Part shown: piece after piece, positions 1-11,085 of the stretch
Numbering within the stretch: the stretch's first letter is position 1
Layout: every line of letters starts with the position of its first letter
Assembly: GCA_964016985.1 (NCBI GenBank)
Contig: OZ024827.1
Coordinates: 54,292,684-54,356,683, forward strand
Direction of reading: 5' to 3'
Length of the DNA: 64,000 bases
From: Anodontia alba
Lineage: Eukaryota; Mollusca; Bivalvia; Lucinida; Lucinidae
The notes under the pieces: generated by a model
What the model was told of the DNA's origin: nothing
Databases searched by the model: none
What the model saw: only the letters and a program-made list of their open reading frames with translations
Translations under genes and position numbers: made by a program

Positions 1-1052
1 GCCGGATTTTATCTATTTTTGCTCTACAAGTCACCCTGATACTTCCTACCAAGTTTAGAGTCAATTGGCCTTTCGGCTCAGGAAAAGAAGTGAAAAATAG
101 ATTTTTAAGATGGCGGCCATGGCAGCCATCTTGGATTTCCGATCGGAACAATTTTAGCTATTTTTGATCTACAAGTCACCCCGATGCTTCCTACCAAGTT
201 TCAAGTCAATTGGCATTTGTGTTTAGGAGAAGAAGCGAAAAATAGATTTTCAAGATGGCCGCCATGCGGCTATCTTGGATTTACGATTGGCACGATTTTA
301 GCTATTTTTGATCTACAAGTCACCCCAATGCCTCCTACCAAGTTTCGAGTCAACTGGCCTTTCGGTGCAGGAGAAGAAGCGAAAAATAGATTTTCAAGAT
401 GGCGGCCATCTTGGATTTCCGATCAGAACGATTTTAGCTATTTTTGATCTACAGTCACCCTGATGCTTCCTACTAAGTTTCGAATCAATTGACTTTTGGG
501 TTTAGGAGAAGAAGCGAAAATTGATATTCAAGATGGCTGCCATGGCGGCCATCTTGGATTTACGATCGGCACGATTTTAGCTATTTTTGATCTACAAGTC
601 ACCCCAATGCTTCCTACCAAGTTTCGAGTCAACTGGCCTTTCGGTTCAGAAGAAAAATTGAAAAATAGATTTTTAAGATGGCTGCCATGGTGGCCATCTT
701 GGATTTCCGATTGGCACGACTTTAGCTACTTTTGATCTATAAGTCACCCCAATGCTTCCTACCAAGTTTGGAGTCAACTGGCTTTTGGGTTTAGGAGTAG
801 AAGCGAAAAATAGATTTTCAAGATGGCGGCCATGGCGGCCATCTTGGATTTCCGATCGGAACGATTTTAGCTATTTTTGATCTACAAGTCACCCCAATGC
901 TTTCTACCAATATCGAGTCAATTGGCCCAGGGGCGTAGGAGGAGGCTTTTAAAACAATTGTTGACGCCGCACGACGGACGACGCACGACGGACGACGGAC
1001 ATTGACTGACCACAATATCTCACCAAGAGCACTTCGTGCTCAGGTGAGCTAA
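1..1052 (+). mobile_element. Satellite-carrying element E1 (~143-bp tandem units, 3' hairpin end), 5' end outside window
   Basis: At least six tandem units are marked by the motif ATCTTGGATTT at about 128, 271, 408, 549, 694 and 839, giving a period of 137-145 bp. The array ends in a GACGGAC/GCACGAC microsatellite (about 960-1003), then the hairpin GAGCAC-TTC-GTGCTC (1027-1041), then AGGTGAGCTAAA. A hairpin shortly before CTAA resembles a Helitron 3' end (hairpin plus CTRR); this class assignment is inference. The open frames across the array only follow the repeat and show no protein family. The 5' end lies beyond the left edge. The element abuts the interior of another satellite unit at 1053, which suggests it inserted there. 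Confidence 0.7.
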
Positions 1053-2214
1053 ACATTTGAGCAAATTTGGCTCGGTGGCTTCAGAGAAGTCCTTTGAAAT
1101 TCTAAACAATTTTCCCATACAAATGTTATGGGGCTCATACAAATGCATAGGGAAGCAAACTTGACCTTGCCGTAAAAAGGTTAGATGTCAACGTACGACA
1201 ATCTTTTTAGCAACTTTGGTAGATCTCCCGTCCCCGATGATTTGTGCCAGATTCAGCCCCAAGGCATTCTCGGTTCTGGAGAAGAAGATTTTCAAAGGGC
1301 TTTACCATATACGGGCATGACGGCCATCTTGGTACTGCGACCATTTTAGCAATCTTTCGTTCCCCCGACCTAAGAAGGCTCAATATGAAATTTGAGCAAA
1401 TTTGGCTCGGTGGCTTCAGAGAAATCCTTTGAAATTCTCAACAATTTTCCTATTCAGATGTATGGGGCTCATACAAATGCATAGGGAAGCAAACGACCTT
1501 GCCGTAAAAAGATCAAATGTCAACGTACGACAATTCTTTTAGCAACTTTGGTAGACCTCTCGTCCCCGATGATTTGTGCAAAGATTCAGCCCCAAGGCAT
1601 TCTCGGTTCTGGAGAAGAAGATTTTTAAATGTTTTTATTATATATGGCATGGCAGTCATCTTGGTCAACGGACCGCGACAATTTTAGCAATCTTTTGTTT
1701 CCCCACCCTAAGGTGGCTCCATATGAAATTTGAGCAAAATTGGCTCAGAGGCTTCAGAGGAGAAGTCGTTTGAAATTCTCAACAATTTTCCCATTCAAAT
1801 GTATGGGGCTCATACAAATGCATAGGGAAGCGAACTTGACCTTGCCGTAAAAAGGTCAAACGTCAACGTACGACAATTCTTTTAGCAACTTTGGTAGACC
1901 TCCCGTCCCCGATTATTCGTGCAAAGATTCAGCCCCAAGGCATCCTCGGTTCTGGAGAAGAAGATTTTTAAAGGTTTTTACCATATATGGGCATGGCGGC
2001 CGTCTTGGTCAACGGACCGCGACCATTTTAGCATTGTTTCGTTCCCCCACCCTAAAGAGGCTCCATATGAAATTTGAGCAAAATTGACTCAGCGGCTTCA
2101 GAGGAGAAGTCGTTTGAAAATGTTAACGGACGGGCGGACGGACGCACGGACGGACGGACGACGGACAAAAAGTGATCACAAAAGCTCATCCTGAGCATAG
2201 CTCAGGTGAGCTAA
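1053..2214 (+). mobile_element. Satellite-carrying element E2 (~335-bp tandem units, 3' hairpin end)
   Basis: Tandem units are marked by TTTGAGCAAA at about 1057, 1391, 1730 and 2073, a period of 333-350 bp. They are followed by a GGAC microsatellite (about 2125-2166) and a terminal hairpin (AGCTCATCCTGAGC, 3-base loop, GCTCAGGTGAGCT) at 2183-2212 ending in CTAA. The same sequence family occurs in reverse orientation at 55834-58160, where both ends are present. The 5' end is missing here because element E1 abuts or interrupts the array. No transposase or helicase gene is visible, so it is non-autonomous. Confidence 0.7.
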
Positions 2215-2399
2215 AAACAAAAAAAAAATCACTGAGCCAAATAGTCAGCCTTACGCAGTTGTCAGAGATTGGTTATAAATCTTTAAGCTATGTATAAGCT
2301 TCCGAAGTAGATTATTGAGGTTATGGGTCGTGGGTCGTAAAAGGATGAGGGACGGATTTTCCTGTCTATCCCTCATACCCATTACTTTTGTTTATTTGT

Positions 2400-2660
2400 T
2401 TGACTGATTGATTGTGTTAGGGTTTAACGACGTGTCAACCCTTGTGGGTCATTTTATGTCGTCTCCCAGAAAAAGGGAGAAAACAGATAGAATATATAGT
2501 AGAGCAGACGAAAGAGAGGAAGAGGGAAGAAAGACAGAAAGGAATGAAAGTGAAGAACAGAAGAAATTAAAACATTCCCCTTCGACCATTACCTGCTACA
2601 AGGATAACAGGTCTTGCCCAATTGTAAGAAAATATCAGTTGGACATCCCAGTGCTAAGTG
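2400..2660 (-). mobile_element. SINE-like repeat S4, decayed copy
   Basis: This stretch is homologous to the insertion inside the Gypsy pol gene (33774-34040). Both contain GTTTAACGAC, CCCTTGTGGGTCATTTT and a purine-rich tract. Both also share a region around TACCTGCTACAAG followed by CTTGCCCAA. Here the repeat lies in the opposite orientation and is more diverged. A 154-residue open frame (2408-2872) covers it but is an accident of the repeat. I see no clear target-site duplication. Confidence 0.6.
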
Positions 2661-2689
2661 TGTGTGGGGGTGGGGGGGTTTCGGGGAGG

Positions 2690-3190
2690 GGGGTAACTAG
2701 GGGTAATTGTGGTATGGTGTGCGAGCCAGTATTTCGAAACCTATCCCATTCATATACCTGGCCTTTGAAAAATGTTCCATTCATATACTTGATCGTCCGA
2801 AATGTTGACCCATTCATATACTGCCCTTTGATTTTTTATACCCATTTATTGCTGGTAGTTAGACAAATATAGCAGTCAGTTTATTGAATACCAAGAGAAC
2901 AAGCAGCCTTGACAAATCTCTGAGCGAAAGAATATACGCGTTTACCGGGGTGTCAGAAAAGTGGGGCCTTTCACATATGCATCAAGAAAAATCAGGTCAG
3001 TCATATACTTTTTCTTGAAGAAAGGGGGCTAATCACTAATCGTATACCTGGCAGCGCTGATAAAAAGGGGGTGGGGGGTGGGGGGGGGACATGCACATCC
3101 GTACTATGTCATTTATAGTAAGTTGCCCCCCCCCCCCCCACCATGAGCCCCAGTGATGTAAGATACATGAAATCTTCGCCACACCCAGCC
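2690..3190. other. Low-complexity stretch with short ~32-bp repeats; no gene seen
   Basis: Three copies of CATTCATATAC spaced about 30-35 bp lie at 2747-2822. Poly-G (about 3067-3089) and poly-C (about 3126-3140) runs follow. An imperfect inverted repeat lies around 2972-3028 (CTTTCACATATG against a CATATAC...GAAAG arm). Nothing here looks coding. Confidence 0.5.
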
Positions 3191-3194
3191 ACCC

Positions 3195-3408
3195 CCAGTT
3201 TGTTTGTTTGTTTTGGAGTTTAACGGCCCAGTCAACATTATTTTAGTCATATCGAGCTGCTCAGTTTACCTAACAACACTTCCTGGGCAGGCTTATTCAT
3301 AAGCGGTTGACCAACACAGTGCGCATTCTTACGCCAGAAACTGACAACTGCTTTTCTTTATCAGCTGAAGGGAGAGAATGACCGTAGAAAAGACTTCATG
3401 ACACACCC
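3195..3408 (-). mobile_element. SINE S1 fragment, tRNA-like head missing
   Basis: Reads as the 3' two-thirds of SINE S1: the tail GTTTGTTTGTTTT, then GGCCCAGTCAAC, CTGGGCAGGCTTA, CGCCAGAAACTGACAACTG and GGGAGAGAATGACCGTAGAAAA. The tRNA-related promoter part is absent, so it is 5'-truncated, and it is more diverged than the copies at 27.6, 40.2 and 44.7 kb. Confidence 0.75.
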
Positions 3409-3469
3409 ATTACAGATTCTTTTTCTTGTATACCTTTAATTCTAGAAGTAGAATTAAATGCAGTCACTT

Positions 3470-5152
3470 CAATTGCCCTTGGTATTATTCAGCGTCTGGT
3501 TCAGTACTAAGCGTATTATTAAAAAATGTCCAGGGTATTATTCAGCGTCTGGTTCAGCATTCAGCGTATTATTTAAAAATGCCCAGTGTATTATTCAGCA
3601 TTTGGTTTAGGATTTAGCGTATTATTCGAAAATGTCCAGTGTATTATTCAGCGTCTGGTTCAGGATTCAGCATATTATTAAAAATGTCCAGGGTATTATT
3701 CAGCGTCTGGTACAGGATTCAGCGTATTATTAAAAAAATGTCCAGGGTCTGGTTCAGGATTTAGCGTATTATTAAAAAATTTCCAGGATATTATTCAGCG
3801 TCTGTTTCAGGATTTCAGCGTATTATTCAAAAATGTCCGGGGTATTATTCAGCGTCTGGTTCAAGATTCAGCGTATTATTAAAAAATGTCCAGGTTATTA
3901 TTCAGCATCTGGTTCAGTATTCAGCGTATTATTCAAAAAATGTCCGAGAATTATTCAGCGTCTGGTTCAGGATTGAGCGTATTATTAAAAAATGTCCATT
4001 CAGATTCAGCGTCTGGTTCAGGATTCAGCTTATTATTAAAAAATGTCCAGGATATTATTCAGCGTCTGGTTCAGTATTCAGCGTATTATTAAAAATGTCC
4101 AGGGTATTATTCAGCGACTGGTTCAGGAGTCAGTGTATTATCAAAACTGTCCAGGGTATTATTCAGCGACTGGTTCAGCATTCAGCGTATTATTTAAAAA
4201 TGTCCAGGGTATTATTCAGCGTCTGGTTCAGGATTCTGCGTATTATTCAAAAATGTCCAGGGTATTATTCAGCGTCTGGTTTAGGATTCAGCGTATTATT
4301 AAAAATGTCCAGGGTATTATTCAGCGTCAGGTTCAGGATTCAGGGTATTATTAAAAAATGTCCAGGGTATTATTCAGCGTCTGGACCAGGATTCAGCGTA
4401 CTATTTAAAAATGTCCAGGATATTATTCAGCGTCCGATTCAGTATTCAGCATATTATTCAAAAATGTCCAGGGTATTATTCAGCGTCTGGTTCAGGATTC
4501 AGCGTATTATTAAAAAGTATCCAGGGTATTATTCAGTGTCTGGTTCAGTATTCAGCGTATTATTAAAAAATGTCCAGGGTTTAATCAGTGACGGGTTCAG
4601 GATTTAGCGTATTATTAAAAATTGTCACGGGTATTATTCAGCGTCTGGTTCAGGATTCAGCGTATTATTAAAAAATGTCCAGTGTATTATTCAGCATCTG
4701 GTTCAGGATTCAGCGTATTATTCCAAAATGTCCAGTGTATTGTTCAGTGTCTGGTTCAGGATTCAGGGTATTATTCAAAAAAGTCCAGGGTATTATTCAG
4801 CGTCTGGTTCAGGAATCAGAGTATTATTTAAACATGTCCAGGGTATTATTCAGCATCTAGGTCAGTACTCAGCGTATTATTTAAAAATGTCCAGGGTATT
4901 ATTCAGCATCTGGTTCATGATTCAGCGTATTATTTAAAAATGTCCAGGGTGCTATTCAGCATCTGGTTCAGCATTCAGCGTATTAATAAAAATGCCCAGG
5001 ATATTATTCAGCATCTGGTTCAGGATTCACCGTATTATTAAGAAAATGTCCAGGGTATTCTTCAACGATTGGTTCAGGATTCAGTGTATTATTTAAAAAA
5101 AATGTCCAGAGTATTATTCAGCGTCTGTTTCAGGATTCAGCGTATTCTTAAA
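3470..5152 (+). repeat. 53-bp minisatellite, left arm (~32 copies)
   Basis: The consensus unit contains TGTCCAGGGTATTATTCAGC, then GTCTGGTTCAGGATTCAGC, then GTATTATTAAAAAA, about 53 bp in all. Copies differ by point changes and by the length of the A-run. Because 53 is not a multiple of three, successive units cycle through all frames, which produces chance open frames such as 4095-4607. It ends where element E3 begins (AACAAGAGG at 5154). The same unit resumes briefly at 9765-9798 and fully from 11086, so it was one array before interruption. Confidence 0.9.
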
Positions 5153-8100
5153 CAAGAGGGGCATGATGGCACTGTATCGCTCACCTGAGTATCATAGCAC
5201 TAAATGAGAATATGATTTAATTAAGAGGTTGTAAAGGGGGGGGGGGGGAGGGCATTTATATTTGTGGCAAGTAATTACATGTAGCATCTATTCTGACACA
5301 GAGTAGAGAGGTGAGCTGGAAAAGAAAAGTTTTTGGATGGAGGGAACAAGTGACCCAGTTTTGAACTTGACCTAGAATTCATCAAGACAAATATTTTGAG
5401 CAATATTCATGATGATTGCTTCAAAAATGTGACCTCTAGAGTGCTAGCAAGGTCTTCCGTGATTTGGCCCAGTGACCTTGTTTTTGACCCTTAGTGACCC
5501 AGTTTCGAACTAGACCTAGAAATCAAGACAAACAATTTGAGCAAGATTCATAATAATTGATTCAAAAATGTGACCGCTAGAGTGTTAACAAGGTATTTCT
5601 TTTGATTTGGCCAGCTGACCTAATTCTTGACTCGAAGTAGCCAAGTTTCAAACTTGACCTAGATATCATCAAGACAAACGTTTTGAATAATACTCATAAT
5701 GATTACTACAAAATGCTAGATAGTTAACAAGGTTTTCTTTTGACTAGGCCTGTGACCTAGTTTTTCACACAAAGTGACCCAGTTCCAAACTTGACCTAGA
5801 AATCATCAAGACAAACATATTAAGCAAGATTCATGATGATTGTTTAAAAAAAAGTGACCGTTAGAGTGCTAATAATGTTTTCCTTTGATTTGGTATGGTG
5901 ACCTAGTTTTTGACCCCAAGTGACCCAGTTTCGAATTTGACCTAGAAATCATCAAGGCAAACATTTTGGATAAGATTCATGATGATTGCTTCAAAAACAC
6001 TCTAGAGTGTTAACAAGGTCTTCCTTTGATTTGGCCTGGTGACCTAGTTTTTGACTCCAATTAACCCAGTTTCAAACTTGACCTAGAAATCATCAAGACA
6101 AACATTTTGAGCAAAATTCATGATGATTGCTTCGTAAATGTGACCGCTAGATTGTTAACAAGGTTTTACACTGATTTGGCCAGGTGACCTAGTTTTTGAC
6201 CCAACATGACCCAGTTTCGAAATTGACCTAGAAATTATCGGGACAGACATTTTGAGCAAGATTCATGATGATTGCTACAAAACTGTGAACGCTAGAGTGT
6301 TAACAAGTATTTCTGCTCATTTGGCCCGGTGACCTAGTTTTTGACCCCAAGTGACCCAGTTCCGAACATGACCTAGAACTCATCGACAAACATTTTGAGC
6401 AAGATTCATGATGATTGCTTCAAAAATTTGACCGCTAGAGTGTTAACAAGGTTTTCTGCTGATTTGGCCTGGTGACCTAGCTTTTAACTCCAAGTAACCT
6501 AGTTTCGAACTTGACCTAGAACTCATCAAGACAAACATTTTGAGCAAGATTCATGGTGATTGCTTCAAAAATTTGACCGCTAGAGTGTTAACAAGTTTTT
6601 CCTTTGATTTGGCCTGGTGACCTAGTTTTTTACCCCAAGTGACCCAGTTTCAAATCTGACCTAGAAATAATCAAGACAAACAATTTGAGCAAGATTCATG
6701 ATGACTGCATGAAAAATAGGACCGCTAGAGTGTTAAAAATGTTTTCCGCTTATTTGGCCAGGTGATCTAGTTTTTGACACTATGTAACCCAGATTCAAAT
6801 TTGACTTAGAAATCATCAAGATAAACATTTTGAGCAAGATTCATGATGACTGCTTGAAAAATAGGACCGCTAGAGTGTTAAAAATGTTTTCCGCTTATTT
6901 GGCCTGGTGATCTAGTTTTTGACACTATGTAACCCAGATTCAAATTTGACTTAGAAATCATCATGATAAACATTTTGAGCAAGATTCAGGATGATTCCTC
7001 CAATAATGTAACCACAAGAGAGTTAACAAGGTTTTCTGCTGATTTGGCCTGGTGACCTAGTTTTTGACCTCAAATGACCCAGTTTCAAATTTATCCTAGA
7101 AATCATCAAGACAAGCATTTTGAGCAAGATTCATGATGATTGCTTCAAAAATGTGACTGCTAGATTGTTAACAAGGTTTTCTGCTTATTTGGCCCGAACA
7201 CCTAGTTTTTGACCCCAAGTGACCCAGTTTCGAACCTGACCTAGAACTCATCAAGATAAACATTTTGAGCAAGATTCAGGATGATTGCTCCAATAATGTG
7301 ACCACAAGAGAGTTAACAAGGTTTTCTGCTGATTTGGCCTGGTGACCTAGTTTTTGACCTCAAATGACCCAGTTTCAAATTTGTCCTAGAAATCATCAAG
7401 ACAAACATTTTGAGCAAGATTCATGATGATTGCTTCAAAAATGTGACTGCTAGATTGTTAACAAGGTTTTCTGCTGATTTGGCCCGAACACCTAGTTTTT
7501 GACCCCAAGTGACCCAGTTTCGAATTTGACCTAGAACTCATCAAGATAAACATTTTGAGCAAGATTCAGGATGATTGCTCCAATAATGTGACCGCCAGAG
7601 AATTAATAACGTTTTCTGCTGATTTGGCCTGGTGACCTAGTTTTTTTACCTCAAATGACCCAATTTCGAATATATCCTAGAAATCATTAAGACGAACATT
7701 TTGAGCAAGATTCATGATGATTGCTTAAAAATGTGACCGCTAGAGTGTTAACAAGGTTTTCTGCTGATTTGGACCGAACACCTAGTTTTTGACCCCAAGT
7801 GACCCAGTTTCGAACTTGACCTAGAACTCATCAAGACAAACATTTTGAGCAAGATTCATAGTGATTGCTTCAAAAATTTGACCGCTAGAGTGTTAACAAG
7901 GTTTTCCTTTGATTTGGCCTGGTGACCTAGTTTTTGACCTCGAAATCATCAAGACAAACAATTTGATGACTGCTTGAAAATTGTGACCGCTAGAGTGTTA
8001 AATTGGTTTTCCGCTGACCTAGTTTTTCGACCCAAGTGACCCAGTTTCAAACCTGACCTACAAATCATCAAGACAAACATTTTGAGAAAGATTCATGATG

Positions 8101-9764
8101 ATTGCTTCAAAAGTGTGACCGCTAGAGTATTAACAAGGTTTTCTGCTGATTTGGCCTGGTGACCTAGCTTTTAACCCCAAGTGACCCAGTTTCGAACTTG
8201 ACCTAGAACTCATCAAGACAAACATTTTGAGCAAGATTCATGGTGATTGCTTCAAAAATTTGACCGCTAATGTTAACAAGTTTTTCCTTTGATTTGGCCT
8301 GGTGACCTAGTTTTTTACCCCAAGTGACCCAGTTTCAAACCTGACCTAGAAATAATCAAGACAAACAATTTGAGCAAGATTCATGATGACTGCTTGAAAA
8401 ATAGGACCGCTAGAGTGTTAAAAAGGTTTTCCGCTGATTTGGCCAGGTGATCTAGTTTTTGACCCTATGTGACCCAGATTCAAATTTGACTTAGAAATCA
8501 TCAAGATAAACATTTTGAGCAAGATTCAGGATGATTGCTCCAATAATGTGACCGCAAGGGAGTTAACAACGTTTTCTGCTGATTTGGCCGGGTGACCTAG
8601 TTTTTTACCTCAAATTACCCAGTTTCGAATTTATCCTAGAAATCATCAAGACAAACATTTTGAGAAAGATTCATGATGATTGCTTCAAAAATGTGACTGC
8701 TAGAGCGTTAACAAGATTTTCTGCCGATTTGGCCTGAACACCTAGTTTTTGACCCCAAGTGACCCAGTTTCGAAGACCTAGAACTCATCAACACAAACAT
8801 TTTGAGCAAGATTCATGGTGATTGCTTCAAAAATTTGACCGCTAGAGTGTTAACAATGTTTTCCTTTGATTTGGCCTGGTGACCTAGTTTTTGACCCCAA
8901 GTGACCCAGTTTCAAACTCCTCGAAATCATCAAGGCAAACAATTTGAGCAAGATTCATGATGACAGCTTGAAAATTGTGACCGCTAGAGTGTTAAATTGG
9001 TTTTCCACTGATTTGGACAGGTGCCCTAGTTTTTCGACCAAAGTGACCCAGTTTCAAACCTGACCTAGAAATCATCAAGACAAACATTTTGAGAAAGATT
9101 CATGATGATTGCTTTAAAAGTGTGACCGCTAGAGTGTTAACAAGGTTTTCTGCTGATTTGGCCTGGTGACCAAGCTTTTAACCCCAAGTGACCCAGTTTC
9201 GAACTTGACCTAGAAATCATCAAGACAAATATTTTGAGCAAGATTCATGATGATTGCTTCACAAATATGACCGCTAGAGTGTTAACAAGGTTTTCTGCTG
9301 ATTTGGCCCGCCGACCTAGTTTTTGACCCCGTGACCTAATTTCGAACATGACCTAGAACTCATCAAGACAAACATTTTGAGCAAGATTCATGATGACTGC
9401 TTCAAAAATGAGACCGCTAGAGTGTTAACAAGGTTTTCCTTTGATTTGGCCTGGTGACCTAGTTTTTGACCCCAAGTGACCCGGTTTCGAACTTGACTTA
9501 GAAATCACCAGGCAAACATTTTGAGCAACATCCATGATGTTTGCTTCAAAAATTGTGACCTTTAGAGTGTAACAAGTTTTTCCCTTGATTTGACCTGGTG
9601 ACCTAGTTTTTGACTCCAATTGACCCAGAATCGAACTTGACCTAGATTTCATAGGGGCAACCATTCTGGGCAAGTTTCATCAAGATTGGGTCAAAACTGT
9701 GACATCAAAAGTGTTAACAAACTAATTGTTGACGACAAACGACGGACGACGACGGACGACGGAC
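5153..9764 (+). mobile_element. Satellite-carrying element E3 (~30 copies of a ~145-bp unit)
   Basis: It starts AACAAGAGG, followed within 40 bp by CGCTCACCTGAG, matching the start of E4 (reverse strand at 58160). The body is about 30 tandem units of about 145 bp containing GATTTGGCCTGGTGACCTAG, GACCCAGTTTCGAACTTGAC, CAAGACAAACATTTTGAGCA and ATGATGATTGCTTC. The last 35 bases are a GACGGAC microsatellite that runs straight back into the 53-bp minisatellite at 9765. The terminal hairpin seen in E1, E2 and E4 is absent, so the 3' end is deleted. No protein is encoded. Confidence 0.8.
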
Positions 9765-9798
9765 AGGGTATTATTCAGCGACGGGTTCAGGGTTCAGT

Positions 9799-11085
9799 AT
9801 GGCAAGCCGTTTTACTATTTATTCTATAAATCAGATATCTGATTTAATATATCAGATGTCTTATATAATATATAAGATATCTGATATATTATATCAGATA
9901 TCTTATATAAATAAGATATCTTATATGTTAATTAAGATATCTTACATGCTATATAAGTTATCTGATATGCTATATAAGATATCTTAATTGGCATATAAGA
10001 TATCTTATATGCTATAAAAAGATATCTGATATGCTATATATGATATCTTATATAGGATATAAGATATCTTATTTACTAAAGAAGATATATCATTTATTCA
10101 ATTAAAGAAGATATCTCATTTAGTATATCAGATATCTTATTTGGTATATCAGATATCTATATTAATATATTAGATATCTTATTTAACAAATAGGATATCT
10201 TATATGGTAAATAAGATATTTTATGTGTGGAATTAAAAAATATATCTAATATCATATAACAGATATCTTATATAGGATATGATATCTTATATAGGATATA
10301 AGATATCTTATATAGGATATAAGATATCTGATATACTAATTCAGATGTCTTATATCCTATATAAGATATCTTAACCCTATATAAGATATCTGATATAATG
10401 CATAATAAATAGAAAAACGGCCTGCCAGCAAGCCATTTTACTATTTATTCTATAAATCAAATATCTGATTTAATATATTAGATATCTTATATAATATATA
10501 AGATAGCTGATATATCTTATCAGATATCTTATATAAACTAGATATCTTATATGCCAGTTAAGATATCTAATATGCTAAGATATTTAAATTGACATATAAG
10601 ATATCTATTATGCTATTTAAGATATCTGATATGCTATATAAGATATCTCATATAGGATATAAGACATCTGAATTAGTATATCAGATATAAGATATCTTAT
10701 ATCCTATATAAGATATCTTATATCCTATATAAGATATCTGTTATATGATATTAGATATATTTTTTAATTCCACATATAAAATATCTTATTTACCATATAA
10801 GATATCCTATTTGTTAAATAAGATATCTAATATATTAATATAGATATCTGATATACTATCATATCCTATTTAAGATATCTGTTATATCATATTAGTTATC
10901 TTATTTACTAAAGAAGATATCTCATTTATTTAATCAAATAAGATATATTTCATTTAGTATATCAAATATCTTATTTGTTAAATTAGATATCTATATTAAT
11001 AAATAAGATATCTAATTTAACAAATAAGATATCTTATATGGTAAATTAGATCTTATATGCGGAATTAAATAAGATATCTCATACT
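9799..11085. repeat. AT-rich palindromic block with ~40 GATATC sites
   Basis: About 1.3 kb is made almost entirely of AGATATCTTATAT-like words, each itself a palindrome, spaced roughly 20-45 bp. The left part is bounded by an inverted repeat: GGCAAGCCGTTTTAC (9799) against AAAAACGGCCTGCC (about 10412-10429). A second, related start, CAGCAAGCCATTTTAC, follows immediately at about 10428. Segment 10135-10280 is repeated as its reverse complement at about 10720-10860, so the whole block can fold on itself. It interrupts the 53-bp minisatellite. The boundaries suggest a foldback element present as two head-to-tail or partly inverted copies. Confidence 0.75.

Noticed and set aside
184..735. Open frames in the left-edge repeats
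   Set aside because: They follow the ~143-bp satellite unit and have no relation to known proteins.
4095..4607. 170-codon open frame in the left minisatellite arm (and similar ones at 11174-11533, 12338-12760, 13391-13936)
   Set aside because: The 53-bp unit is not a multiple of three and few of its frames contain a stop, so long frames arise by chance. The peptides are just translated repeat in rotating frames, with no domain, and frame breaks occur wherever the A-run length changes.
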